Positions 33,592 through 45,572 are shown, counted from the first letter of the stretch. The stretch is 64,000 nt of DNA from Priapulus caudatus (GCF_000485595.1 NW_014577240.1:33343-97342); one strand, 5' to 3'. Notes: generated from the letters alone by a model not told the origin. Made by a program: numbers and translations.

Positions 33592-34569
33592 CTAGTCGGA
33601 ACTACACTTGTCCCTGTTGAGTACGACTCCAATCTCCCGACACCTTCGAAGTAGGCTGCAAAGACGACTATCATGCTCCTTCACATCAGCGCCCCAGACG
33701 ATGATGTCATCTGCAACACAACGTACGCCATCCAAGCCATCAAGCGCTTGATGCCCAGTACGCTTGAACACCTCACTGCTAATATTCAGGCCAAATGGGA
33801 GCCTCTTGTATCTATATCTTCCCCACGGCGTAGCAAATGTCGTTAGCAAGCTTGACTCTTCATCTAGACGACAGTGAAGGTACCCATCCTTCAAATCACA
33901 GATGGAAAAAACCTTTGCCTGTGACAGCTGGGGTAGAATGTCATCTAGCACTGGCAATGAGTAGTGCTCTCTCATAAGCACTTGATTCAAAGGTCGAGGA
34001 TCTAGACAGAGACGCACCTTCCCAGACTTCTTCTGGACTATGGCCATTTGGTTTACCCAATCGGTAGGTTCTGTCACTTCTGAGATAATCCCTCGGCTCA
34101 CCAACTCATCCAGTTCCGCTTTCACTTTGTTCCTAAGTGCTTCCGGAACTACCCTAGCTGGTCTTACTGTTGGTCTTGCATCCTCTGTCAGCGTCAAATG
34201 GATCTTCTTTCCCTGCAAACTGCCAACCTTTGAGCAATCAAACACCTCAGGATATTCATCCATCACATCTTGAGAGTACACTAAGTTCACTGTCTCAAAG
34301 TTCTCATAGTGGACAGTGAGAAGCTTCATCTGTTCTGCTGCATGCCCACTCAGAAGAGGTGTCAATCCATCTTCTCTGACTACAATGCAATGTACCTTGT
34401 ACTTCTTGCCAGTCTTGTCATTCTTCACTCTGATTTTGGCTCGCCCCAGAGCTGGGACGGTTGAGCCATTATACATCTTCAAGATAATTTTCTGTCTGAC
34501 AATATCTGCATCAGAAACCATTCCTCTGTGGACCACATTTACGCTGGCTCCGGGGTCTATTTGAAACAT
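33592..34569 (-). pseudogene. Retrotransposon protease and reverse transcriptase
   Basis: It begins with a retropepsin-like FQIDPGASVNVV, in which the usual DSG or DTG catalytic triplet reads DPG. RT motifs follow: SGKVRLCLDPRPLNQVL, FSICDLKDGYLHCRLDEES, RYKRLPFGLNISSEVF, and VADDIIVWG, where the YADD box has V for Y. The frame breaks at 33592, and the connection domain continues in other frames to about 33369, where the foldback insertion sits. Confidence 0.9.
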
Positions 34570-35483
34570 CTCTTTCGTGAAACATAAAGTCCTTTCTTGG
34601 GCTTTGTCTGTGTGGCATATACTTCATTGCACTTGATGGACTCTGTATCTGATGAAGATTGACTGGAATGTTCTTCACATACTTTATGTAGTTTACCCGG
34701 CTGGTAACTCTTTTGCCTACAGCAAACCGCGAAGTGGTTTTTTCTGTGGCATTTATTGCACTCTTTCCCGAATGCTGGACACTCTTCCTTCTTAGCGTTG
34801 TGTGTCCTGTTACAGAACTTGCAGTTCAATTGTCTCATCTTAGGCGGCTCTCGTGTTTCTTGAGTCTTTTTTATCTGACCCTTTTTCTTAAACCTTTCTA
34901 CCTTATGTATCACCGGTTCGTCTCCAATCATCTGCAACTGAGTACGAGCCTGCTCAAAAGACTTGCAGATATCTACTGCATCTGGGAGCTTCAAGTCCCT
35001 CTTCTGCAAAAGCCTTTTTCTTGTGGCAGAATCAGAAATGCCAAGTATGATGCGGTCACGAATCAGACTATCTTGAAGACATGTACAAAAATTACAGGTC
35101 TTCGCCAGCTCTCTCAAGTCTGCTACATAAGCCTCAATGCTTTCTCCTGGACATTGATCCCGCTTATTAAAAATGAAGCGTTCGTAGGTCTCATTCGTCT
35201 GACCCACAATCAGTTCTGACAATTTTTTAATGATAATCTCTATATCATCTTTGTCTTCACCCTGTGCATACGTTAGGCTGTTGAATACCTTTAACCCTTC
35301 CGATCCTAACGTATGCAACAAAACTGCCTTCTGGTATTCTTTAGGCTTCTTAGACAATTCAGTGATGATAGCGTAGTTGCTAAACATTTGCTTAAAAATC
35401 TTCCACTCATCAACCCTATCCTCCTTTACTCTAAGAGGAGGTGGTGGAGTAACATAAACGTTATTGGGTGGTGCCTGTGCCAT
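34557..35483 (-). CDS. Retrotransposon gag polyprotein
   Basis: The 308-residue ORF starts with a short proline-rich head. It then has a capsid-like segment with WKIFKQMFSNY, YERFIFNKRDQ and ESIEAYVADLRELAKTC. The C-terminal nucleocapsid has a Cys-rich part CKFCNRTHNAKKEECPAFGK followed by CNKCHRKNHFAVCC, a CCHC knuckle. The next ORF begins in another frame and overlaps its end by 13 bases. Confidence 0.92.
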   Translation of the reverse strand: MAQAPPNNVYVTPPPPLRVKEDRVDEWKIFKQMFSNYAIITELSKKPKEYQKAVLLHTLGSEGLKVFNSLTYAQGEDKDDIEIIIKKLSELIVGQTNETYERFIFNKRDQCPGESIEAYVADLRELAKTCNFCTCLQDSLIRDRIILGISDSATRKRLLQKRDLKLPDAVDICKSFEQARTQLQMIGDEPVIHKVERFKKKGQIKKTQETREPPKMRQLNCKFCNRTHNAKKEECPAFGKECNKCHRKNHFAVCCRQKSYQPGKLHKVCEEHSSQSSSDTESIKCNEVYATQTKPKKGLYVSRKRCFK

Positions 35484-36423
35484 ATTGCTTTACACCGAAT
35501 GCTCTAGAACTACATGTAATAGTAATGCATACACAGTTAACAGTCATGAAACAAACCTTAACTTTTGCACAACGACATGTCACAACGACGACAACGTTAA
35601 ACGAACGTAATGTCACAAACCTTAATGCATAACACACATTAATAGAGGGATATCATGCGCTGCTCATTACTGTGGACATTGTTCATGTACATGTATGACA
35701 ACAATTATCAGGTACATATCTTGACACATTGTGCAACAGTGCAAATAATATACACACCGAACCTACACGTATGCTTGTTTACAAGTATCTCTGCCAAACC
35801 ATGCATTGTAAATATACGTGGCAACGAATGTGCAATACAAATTATCAGCAGCTAACTATAGCATAGGCATGCAACTACGTTCTAGTTCCTTTCAAACCAT
35901 TTATGATGTCTCGCCGGATCACAAAAGTCACTTAAACCGTTCATTCAGTAGGCCCTAGGAGAAGTCACTTGCTCTCAGCTTCAGGCACTCTCCACAAGGT
36001 AGACGATGAATGATTAACAGGTACTTCAAACAGTCCAACCGTTCATTAGCACTGTAGCAGATGCAGTCACTTGCACTCCGCGTCTCTGCACCTGCTCGGC
36101 GGCGAATCTCGATCATGCACCTCTACACCGGCGTCGCGAGTGGGAGTGACGTCTTGAGAGAGAGTCTATCCACTTTTCGCACGCCAGTTTTGGTCAGCGA
36201 ATGCCCAAACCAACATTGGCATTTAGACTCCCTGCTTCGCCATCACTGCACGGCCGCCTGCTTGCTGCTGCTGTATGTACCGCCAGCTGATCCGGGAGAA
36301 CAAAGGAATTCTGGCGGGCTGCACTCCATTCCATTTCTCTTTACTTTACTCATGTCCCTCCAGCATGAATCCTTTTATGAACTGGGTAAAATTGGTCTTT
36401 GATCACTTACACCGCTGCCACCA
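35484..36423 (-). other. 5' untranslated leader of the Gypsy-type element
   Basis: About 940 bases between the gag start and the primer-binding site. A short ORF at 36061–36402 shows no recognisable similarity. This is the leader and packaging region of the retrotransposon. Confidence 0.6.
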
Positions 36424-36604
36424 TGTTACATTACGTGTTGTGTGAGTAATCAAAAGAGAAAGCCTTTGATGAATGAAACTAGTTTATTGGCAACTGCTCT
36501 TACGATCAGCCATGCTGCTGACTCTGGTGACTCTGGCGCCATCTGTCGTTACAAACATTACAACATTGAGATGTTGGTGATAACATGAATACAGTATTGT
36601 CACA
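36424..36604 (-). repeat. 5' LTR of the 29.8–36.6 kb Gypsy-type element
   Basis: It is 181 bases long with TG...CA ends. It is nearly identical to 29763–29921 over about 155 bases, so the element inserted fairly recently. Confidence 0.9.
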
Positions 36605-36879
36605 ATATGCACCCCTAGTCCGCAAATGCAGACGTTAACTCCGCTTTGCTAATCGGAGGGTGCGGATTTATCATCACCCCCATTACTGGGGTCTGCGGCG
36701 GCTCGGACTAATGCCCCACTGCCATTGTCATTGTCAGTATGAGGAACTAGCTAGAGTAAATAAATTGCTTGCTATATAAGCGGAGGGTTGTCTAGTAATA
36801 GTATAGAGGTATTCTAATTCTAGCAAAGACCGTTTGTTAGAGCTAGTAATAGTACTAGCTCTAGTATTATACTATATAG

Positions 36880-36952
36880 TATTAGTACTATAGTAGTAGC
36901 TCTGGTACTATAGTAGTAATTAGTAGTAGGAGTACTGGTAGTATTAGTAGTC

Positions 36953-36996
<44 letters not shown>

Positions 36997-37160
36997 CTGG
37001 GGGGTAGTAGATAAGTATAAGTACTAGTAGTAGTAACTAGGTATAGTAGACTAGTTCTATGAATATAAAGGAATGCAATAATAACACTGGTCATTTCACC
37101 TCTAAAGTACAAACGGCAACTGAATGAAGTTATTTACGGGTAAAACTCACGACGTGATGG
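36880..37160. repeat. (TAG)n microsatellite and linked flank, copy 1
   Basis: TAG/GTA triplets to 37010 are followed by ACTAGTTCTATGAATATAAA and CACTGGTCATTTCACCTCTA. The flank is repeated at 38455–38570 with about five differences. Confidence 0.88.
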
Positions 37161-37349
37161 TAGTGATGGTGTGTATATATAGCGTAGTGGCGTGATCTAT
37201 CGGATGGCATATGTGCTAGACTGATGTTCGTACGGGCCGTATACCGGTCATGTATAATCACGGGAAATTTGCCCAGCAATTTGCGCGTGACGAGACACGT
37301 CTCGGTGATTGGCAGTCGCCGTGGGCGTGTCTCAACGGAAAACGTTTAA

Positions 37350-38060
37350 ATTCGGTCGCGCCGAGTAGCCAAAAATTTTGTACGAGCATCTCTAGCAAAT
37401 GTCTAGCTACCTGGGTAATGAAAGCCGCCCTGCAATGGCCATGTATCACACCGCGTATTGTTCCATGTGTTCCCGCCCTGTATGTGTGAAGGGTCACGTG
37501 GTGTGATGGTGGTAGTTGGAAGATGGCGGAACAAGAAGTGTACGAATAAACTATATGTGTGTTATCTTTCACTCTGAGTTATGTTTATACTGGCGTGTTA
37601 CAGGCCACAACTGCTGAACGCACCGATTATAAGGCTTTCGTGTATACCCAAAGGGATCCGTTTAAGGTGTTGGAAAAAATGCAGCGAAGTTGTGTAAGTG
37701 TGCCGCTGCACGGCGTTTTTCGCACTTCGCGCGGATATCCGGGCTGCTAATTGTCCAGATGAGACGAGATACCAGAGAAGTGTTACCGAAAGGAGGTGTT
37801 AATCCTTACCGCTGAGCGCAGATCCTGCGCTCAGTTCCGCGGCAAGGCGCGCGCGCCCGCGCGAACGTCCTACGACAGTATGCAGCGCTGGCAGCTATGG
37901 ATCCGTGCGATGAAAAGCATATGCCGGCGCACGGTTCCATGGCTGCCAGCAAACAGTCCGGAATTTTAGGGGGGACACCGAGGGCAGACATTTGGGTCGT
38001 GGGAGGAACTTGCGACTTACATGGGGGGTCGTACAGATGCCCATTTGGGGGGGGGGGCAT
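37350..38060. repeat. Hairpin-rich dispersed repeat, copy 2 (longest)
   Basis: The 5' part (GCGCCGAGTAGC, CTAGCAAATGTCTAG) is shared with 40590–40820. The 3' part (CCAGATGAGACGAGATACCA to GGGACACCGAGGGCAGACAT) is shared with copy 1. Hairpins: CTGAGCGCAG/CTGCGCTCAG at 37812–37834 (10-bp perfect stem), and a 23-bp stem at 37887–37950. Confidence 0.85.
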
Positions 38061-38154
38061 TTGCGAAGGGATGGATTTGAGGGCACCCCCTTTGGGGGGA
38101 TCATTCTCTTGGGGAGAATTGCAATCGGGAATTTCGTTCTTTAACTGTAAACCA

Positions 38155-38370
38155 GTAGTATAGTACTAGTAGTAGTACTAGTAGTAGTAGTAGTAGTACT
38201 ACTACTACTAGTAGTAGTAGTAGTAGTAGTAGTAGCTAGTACTCTACTCTAGTACTACTAGTAGTAGTAGTACTATAGTAGTAGTAGTAGTAGTAGTAGT
38301 AGTACTACTAGTAGTAGTAGGGCACAAGGGTGGGGCTAGAGCATGTCCATGCAGTAATAAACACTACTAC

Positions 38371-38435
<65 letters not shown>

Positions 38436-38575
38436 GGTAGGCCTCCTAGGTATAGTAGACTAGTTCTATGAATATGAAGGAATGCAATAATAACACTGGT
38501 CATTTCACCTCTAAAGGACAAACGGCAACTGAATGAAGTTATTTACGGCTAAAACTCACGACGTGATGGTGGTCA
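38155..38575. repeat. (TAG)n microsatellite and linked flank, copy 2
   Basis: A longer TAG/GTA array (38155–38440), including CTA inversions that form palindromes, is followed by the same 115-base flank as at 37040. Confidence 0.88.
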
Positions 38576-39109
38576 TGCACACAGGCACTTGAAGCGTTTC
38601 AATGAAATATAATGCTAAACTAACTACGAAATCTATTTACTACCAAATTCTTAATGTTTCTATATGCCTACTCTCTTTCACCTATTATTGCCGACAGTTT
38701 CCTGTAAATTCCGTCCAAATCCTACGTCCAACATACGCTGCCAGCTGCCATTGCTCTCGCGGCGCGACTGTTGCACGCTTACACTAATATATATAGTATA
38801 TAGTATAGTATTGTATATAGTTGACGTGTATGTAGTAGTGTGTAGTGTAGTTGTAGGTTGTGCACAAACAATTGTTAAATCACAGAATTAAGAAAAGTAC
38901 CTTGCTAAAATGGCTTGTTAATTTTTCTGACGTGATTGCAATTACCATATATTTGAATTGTAAAATTATGGGGGTAGGCATTACAATATGATAACTGCGA
39001 GTTAGAATAGTATAATAGACTATTGTAATAATGTATTCTTACAGTGTAGCATGATTAATTGACAGGTTTGAAACATATAGTCATGTATGCATGTGGCCAT
39101 TTCGCTCAT

Positions 39110-39405
39110 AGGGTCTATGTCCCCCAGAGTACTGCCGGAACGTACCCTGGGTACGGTCCGGTATACCGGAACGTACCCTGGTCACTATTTGATATGGTTA
39201 GGGTTAGGATTATGGTTAAGGTTAGGGTTAGGATTAGGGTTAGGGTTAGGGTTAGGGAGTAGGAGTAGGCGTAGGCGACTCCCTAGACTCGTTAGTGGAG
39301 TAGGCGAGGTACGGTCCGGCATATTAGATAGTACCAGAGTACGTTCCGGTATACCGGACCGTACCCAGGGTACGCTCCGGCAGTACCCCGGGGGACATAG
39401 ACCCT
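39110..39405. mobile_element. MITE-like element, second copy
   Basis: It shares the termini AGGGTCTATGTCCCCCAG, the CGGTATACCGGAACGTACC subterminal palindrome, and the GGGTTAGGG core with the 14.8-kb copy. It is 296 bases long. Flanks differ between copies, and no clear target duplication is seen. Confidence 0.87.
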
Positions 39406-40584
39406 CTCAGCGGCAATTTCAAGTAACTGTGAAAAATAGAACAGACGATTTATAATGGTCGAGTGGCATGATTAACATATGGTTACAATTTATTGTGACC
39501 ATGGGCAATTAGAGTTAAATTAGGGAATTGGCGAATTATATATAGTGATGTATAGTTTATGGTAATAATTTAAAGTAAATGTTGACAAATAGAAGATGAC
39601 CGTTATAGCATATAATGCGATAATTAACCCTAAAACTACAAATTACTTAAACTATGAACTACAATCACTGTAACTGTGAAACACACAGCTGAAAAGTATG
39701 GTTGTCTTTGTGTTGGTATGGTTATGGTTGTGTAAAGTATAAGACAGAAACAAACCATCGAACGATAAACAACACGAGTCAACAGCGGTATTTCCTTACT
39801 GCTTATAACGCTCGTGAGGTAAATGCAATGAACGGTTACAAATACATCGCAATATATCGTATTATATGTTAGGACTCTATATGCTTTAATTACATTGCAC
39901 GGTCGTTGAATTGTCACATTGCGCGACGACATGCTCAACCAGCGAAATCAACACACACAAAGAATGCATACGGAAGAATACGTACCGAATACTTAATAAT
40001 TGACTAACGGCATACTTGATCACCCGGGAAATCGTCCGTGAAGGCAGACGTGAAGTACCCCACAAATATCGTCAATGTTGTATAGACTATTACAGTTACA
40101 CTCTACGTGCAAACAAAAGATGAATTACAAGGAATGAACACCATTTGTCAGCTTTGTGCAATATGGACTGAATCAACAGAATGCTATAATGAAATGTGAC
40201 ACTGACAGTAACATTATCATGCTGCTGATGCTGTGTGAAGATAGGCTAGTTCCCATTTGAGTTTCTGTTTGCAGTTCGCTTTCATATTACTCCCTTTACT
40301 AAGAACTACAGGGTTATGAAACTGCTTGATAGATGGCGCTCTCGCTCTGGCTGCGACATGCTGATTTGCGTAAGAATTAGTGTGCGTTGAGTTAGTGTAG
40401 CGTGTGGAACTGTCGACCGGGGAGCAGTCTAGGTTATAGCCAGCCGAGCCACACCGTCTGCAAGCAAAGTCGTAGGCAAATGCTATGGATATAGCCTTGT
40501 TCCGCCATCTATCGCACGCCATATGTACTACACTGATCAACAAAAACAAACAAACAAGAAAGTACAACTTCGTTTATTACAGCA

Positions 40585-40825
40585 AAAAAAGCGCGCCGAG
40601 TAGCAAACAAAAAATTATGAGCATTTCTAGCAAATGTCTAGGTACGTGGGTAGTCGAACCCGTCGTTCAATCGCCAGAACTGCTCAATTCAGTTTGCGCG
40701 GACAATTACGCTTATATGTAAACCCGTTGAAGGTGATGGAATGAGTGCAGCGAAGTTGTGTAAGTGTGCCGCTACGCGGCGTTTTTCGCGCTTCGCGCGG
40801 ATATCCGGGCTGCCGACTGTCTAGT
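40585..40825. repeat. Hairpin-rich dispersed repeat, 5' part only
   Basis: It shares GTGTAAGTGTGCCGCT and TTCGCGCGGATATCCGGGCT with copy 2 and carries hairpins GCCGCTACGCGGC (40768–40780) and CGCGCTTCGCGCG (40787–40799). Confidence 0.8.
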
Positions 40826-41049
40826 CTAAAATATTCCTTGTTACCATACTCAATTATAAGTAAATACAATGTATCTACGTATACCCTAATCGAACTTTAG
40901 CTGCAATAAGCATGCTAGACAACCTACCAAAACCCAGCCTAATCCTATCAAACAATTGGGTTTTTATAAGCATGTGGTAATGTTTTCCTTCACCGACAAA
41001 ATTTACCACATTTCATCCCAGCCTTGCACCTTGTATACTTGTACACTTA

Positions 41050-43010
41050 GCACATGAACAGGAGACTGACCAATGAGGCTCGAAGGGTTTCCACGATGTT
41101 TCGGGTACCAGCTGTAGGCGTTCACATGGCCACAATCTTCTGGCTTCAGTGTCTCAACGTTTTCAAGATCGAGGTGACACTCAAATGCATGGCTGATGGT
41201 GTAGGCATTGTAGAATTCACGCTTGATATGAGGCAGGAGTCCCTGACTAGTCGGAGGTAGGCTGTGGAGAGAACCCTCTTTGTTGAATCAGAAAACCTCT
41301 GCTCGATATTTAGAGCAACATTTAGCATCGCTACCTCTTTTCAGCACCTTCACTGGGTAATGCTCGGCGTTGCGGGTCATGGCCGGAGAGAGGGTTGGTG
41401 ATTCCTCGAAGTGTTTCAGAAACATTTTAGGCTCTGCCTTTAGACCTGCCTTTAGAGCTGTTCTTTGTACCAACTTTGCTGGTTATGTCACACCTTGTAA
41501 GACTGTGTATAGCCAGCAGTACTGCACAGAGCCGATTTCCCAGGCACTGGAACAGGGTATGAATGGGTATATATCGAGTTGGATCGCCCATCCCAGCTCG
41601 CACTCACAGCTCCTCAAAGTTGTGTTGGTGAAAGACCGGCATGTGGTAGAGCAGAGCAACAATGACATCTGTATCGTTGGAGATTACAACACACTACACA
41701 CTTTTTGTGTCCTGCATTGAGAGTCCAAGACGTGGATGAGTATTCGGAGGTCAGATACTTCAAATGGCGTTTTAAGGTGTGGGGCAATGCTTATTCCTGG
41801 CCTTGATGGACCATAATGCAATCCAATCCTCGTCTTCCTTGGTCACTTGTCCGAGTACAGTGAGGTGTTGTAATGTTTTGGAAGTATTTGAAGTATCTCT
41901 CCATCGCCTTTGGTAGAGATATCCCTGGTTTGATTGGTACGATCTCTACCAACGGGATCAAACTGTACTCGATTGGTACAGTTTCAGTGCGCCTCTTTCT
42001 CTCTTTATCCGCCACAGAGGGTTCATCTGAGTACATGTCGAACACATAGTCACATCGGCCGAACTGATGGTATACATCCGAAATGGATACAAATGCTAAG
42101 AGGAGATCCTTGAAGCTGGAGAGGCTAGTCACACGAACCTTAAAAACTGTGGCCATTATGTCTATGCCAAATGAAGCGTTCTTCCGATGGCTATAGTCAT
42201 AGTCCTCAGGTTTGAGATTAGACTCCGATTCCTTAATCGACAGGCTCTTCCCTGAGCTGATCATCATCCCGTCCTCATTGAACAGGAGAGGTGAAGGTGC
42301 AACATCATATTTCAATAGGTCCTCGGTAGTCATGAGGCCACGATCACGAGCGATTTCAATCGTTCCCCCAATAACATTCATCTCCGTCATTGTTTTCTTG
42401 ATGGTCTTTTGTGGCTTGTATCGATTTGTTTTCATTGTTTTCAGGTTCAATCGATGAATGCTTTCACTAAAGTCTTGTGGTTTTCTGTACGAACCTTTTG
42501 AGTCTTGTCAAGTACTTTTGCGAAGTCACAGTATGTCATATTTGATGTATTTTGTCATGAAGTTATGCAGCATAGGAGAAGCCCATAAAGGGATGGGGGA
42601 GCCCTTCTCTTCAATGAAATTTACCATTGCAAACTGTAGCAGCTTGGGATGACTCGTGGTGGTTAAAGAACTCGTGTGTGCTCTCCATCACATCAGCATA
42701 TCTCCGATGCAGATTCTCTACTGCCATCATTTCATGGTAGATCAAGTCCCATTGAGCAACGTACTGCTTCTGACTGTCAGTGACGTTCTGCTTTGTAACA
42801 CTTGATTTGAGGTCTGTCATGATAGCAAGCTCTGGTGCATGTGGCTCAACCCCTCTCTCGGCAAAGAATTATTTGTAGAGTAGATTCTGGAACGTTTCAG
42901 CAAGGAGTTGCATGCCTTCAAGACAACGGCTGTAGTGTCCTCCATTGAGAACTGAGTTCTGAACAATGGTTGGACCAAAGGCACCGGCCTGTAACCAGGT
43001 CATGTCGGCT
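41050..43010 (-). pseudogene. Degenerate copy of a multicopy invertebrate gene family (FEN/PIN-like motifs)
   Basis: Minus-strand pieces in order are LNGGHYSRCLEGMQLLAETF, DSQKQYVAQWDLIYHEMMAV with ENLHRRYADVMES, NASFGIDIMATVFKVRV, GRCDYVFDMYSDEPSVADKE, DTDVIVALLYHMPVFHQHNF, LLAIHSLTRCDITSKVGTK, and GSLHSLPPTSQGLLPHIKRE. This order matches, from memory, a large uncharacterised family repeated in many invertebrate genomes, with motifs LSGKHYNR, FDxY, DTDV, LxALTGCDTTS and LPPTxxxLxxHxKR. DTDV and LTGCD together recall the metal-binding acidic sites of FEN/PIN nucleases; that link is inference. Stops and frameshifts show decay. Confidence 0.6.
41791..42450 (-). pseudogene. Longest open segment of the decayed family copy
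   Basis: 219 residues without a stop. It contains TIEIARDRGLMTTEDLLKYD, the GIDIMATVFKV strand, the FKDLLLAFVSISDVYHQFG segment, and CDYVFDMYSDEPSVADKERK. It ends in a frame that no longer follows the family at about 41860. Confidence 0.55.
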
Positions 43011-43868
43011 CAACTTGGCTTTTTCCAATGCACTTCAACAGTTTTCACCAAGTGAAATGTCTCCAAGCATAGGACTAGAGTGCTGAATTCCTGCGGTCTC
43101 ATCAATTAAATTTCCTTGACGATGCAGTATACCCCTTCGTCACAATACATTGGGATTTCTGTTTGAACCAGCTGTGACAGATATCTTATACTTCCTCTAA
43201 TTAGGTAAACTTCAAAATGTATAATAATGGTGTCAATCAATTCCTTGGTGTCAAAAACCTATATGTAGCCACCAAAATCAACTTCCTAGGTCACTTACTT
43301 AAGGAGTTATCATCATTTGACGAAATTCGCAAAAAACTGCTATTTGGGGGCAGGGTTGACCCCGATGTACAACAGCCCCCCTATACATTAAATAGAGCCC
43401 GGGGCATCAGTATGAAGCTTGGGTCAATTAGGGGACTTAATAAGAAAACCTTTGGCCAATTTTGGTAGCTCCCGCTACAATATTGTGCGAATGAGTAGCA
43501 ATCATACTTCTTTCAAAGTGACAGCGATTTATGACTATGAAACCATGACCATGACCATTTCGTACCATGAAACAATGTTTAAGGCAACAAATCATGCTGA
43601 ACGTTGTTAGTAGTACTTATTCAATGTAATTCAGTAACATTTGAAAGTTTATGGTTGCTTAATAAAGAATTATTTTCAGAAATTTTAATATTGAAATTTT
43701 TTCACTTTGGCGCCTAACCGAAAATCACATGTACAGAAAAAAACGTACTTGATCCAGAAGTGTTACCCAAACTTTTTTGGAGTCTTACCATAAGGAATGA
43801 GAAAATATAAGGTTTTGCTCTAAAAGAGTCATGTACACGAACACCCCCCCCCCCAGAGCCAGGAGTAC

Positions 43869-43984
43869 TAGGGGCGCGAGGAGAGAGAATAATAAATTGC
43901 CAAAAGCCGTCCAGATTTGATTCGTGTTGTTTACTGGTTTAATCCGTGATCATCGAGGCCCAGCGTGGAGATGGCCCCTAAAGC
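43869..43984 (+). repeat. 5' LTR remnant of the second Gypsy-type element
   Basis: It matches the last 110 or so bases of the 48477–48647 LTR. The missing 5' part is replaced by unrelated sequence with a poly-C run. Confidence 0.8.
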
Positions 43985-44020
43985 TGGCGACGAGGTAAAA
44001 GTAGAGACAATAAACTTTAG

Positions 44021-45414
44021 TTGGATCAGAAAATCATGGCGTTGATTAACGTAGAACTGTCTCCATTGCCCGTGGTTGTTTGCGTCGGCGAGGACGTCAG
44101 TGTTGGCCCCCGATGGAACCGATGGAAACGGCATTTGGTTGTTACGTTTTGGGGAAGGGAATCGGCAATCCCGCTCAGAAAAAGGCCTTATTATTACACT
44201 GTGCAGGCATGGACGTGCATGACATTTTCGCTACGCTACCGGAGGCCGCACCATTGGCCCCTCCATTGCCCGGTGAAGTTGGGGAAGGTATTGTCCACGA
44301 TGAATTCCAGGTGGCGCTGCGTACGTTGGACAATTATTTCGCCCCATGAGTAAATGTGCCTTTTGAAAGACATGTTTTTAGACAGATAAGACAGGAAACT
44401 GAGGAAACTGTCGCCCAGTTTGTTTCAAGGCTGAAAAACAAGCACTGAACTGATTTGGGGAACCCGTACGAGTGAGGAGCAAATTCGAGATTTCGAGCAA
44501 GTCGTGGATTCATATAAGTCGTCACATCTAAGGAGAAAGTTGTTGCAGAGAGGCGCAGACCTAACGCTCAACGTCGTACTGGACACGGCCGAAGCTATGG
44601 AGGCGGTCGATGTTCAAACTAAACAGACGGAAGGAAAAATCGAGGTGAATGAAGTCGAGGTCAACAAAATCGGAGGCGATAAAAGTTGGATTCGAAACCG
44701 CAAACGTCGTGGGGACAACAGCAGTCGTCGAATAGGTCTTGTTTTCGGTGTGGCAGGGAAGGACACCTAGCGAAAGATCCAGCCTGTCCAGCTAAAACCG
44801 CAACGTGCAACAAGTGCAAAATGGCGGGTCATTTTGCAGTTGTGTGTAAAACAAAGCAGAACAAATTCGGTAACCCTAGACGTCAAGAGTTGGGAGCGAG
44901 AAGGGACAAGTCGCGAAAAGTGAACAATGTCGAATCCAGTGATGATGAGTATGCTTTCTTTGTGGGACACTCAGTCAATAGTTTGGATAGCAGAACTGTA
45001 GAAACCATGGTCGGAGGAGTTGGAATTCGTATGTTAGTCTATTATGGGTCTACAGCTAACGTCATTGATTGGGACACGTGGAAAAGTCTCAAGCAGCCTA
45101 AGATTGACTGTATCTCAGAAAAGTCTACTAAACGATTGTACCCATATAGATCAAAGCAACCGCTATCGTCACAAAAATTTTCGGCGGACATCGAAATCGT
45201 GGATAAAAAAGTCAACGCGGATTTTATCGTTATCGATGGATCAGGACGTCCACTTCTTGGAAAAAACACGGCGGAGAAATTGAAAGTTCTCAAAGTCGGA
45301 CCGGGGGCAGTTAGAGTGAACCAGGTAGGAACGGACACTAAGGCTGCAGGCTCGGGATCATTCGAGGAGATCAAGCATAAATTCCGGAATGTTTTAACGG
45401 AATCGGGAAATTGA
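44021..45414 (+). pseudogene. Gag and protease region of the second Gypsy-type element
   Basis: Pieces in different frames give METAFGCYVLGKGIGNPAQK, LLLHCAGMDVHDIFATLPE, HVFRQIRQETEETVAQFVSR and then a double CCHC knuckle, CFRCGREGHLAKDPACP and CNKCKMAGHFAVVC. The protease-like MLVYYGSTANVIDWDTW has YYGS where active enzymes have DSGS. At least two frameshifts and one stop separate the pieces. Confidence 0.85.
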
Positions 45415-45572
45415 AGGATTACCAAGCCACCATCCATTTGGATCCAGACGTTAAGCCGGTGGCTCAAAGCCAGAGGAGAGTACCGTACGGGATGAAAGAT
45501 AAACTTTAAAAAAAAATCGAGGAGCTCATACGCGATGATATTATCGAGCCAGAGGAGGAACCGACCCCCTGG

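Larger units (their letters stand above)
29763..36604 (-). mobile_element. Ty3/Gypsy-type LTR retrotransposon, minus strand, interrupted
   Basis: Two LTR copies bound gag and pol genes read on the minus strand. The 5' LTR is 36604–36424, starts TGTGACA and ends TAACA. Next to it is a primer-binding site, TGGTGGCAGCGGTG, complementary to the 3' end of a tRNA-Leu as I recall it. A polypurine tract AATAGGAGAGGA abuts the 3' LTR at 29921. Order gag, protease, RT, RNase H, integrase is the Ty3/Gypsy order. Frameshifts, stop codons and an 840-bp insertion show that it is inactive. Confidence 0.93.

Noticed and set aside
40217-40567. 116-residue minus-strand ORF with a signal-peptide-like start
   Set aside because: It lies beside a dispersed repeat, has no splice or homology support, and its hydrophobic start is short and AT-driven.
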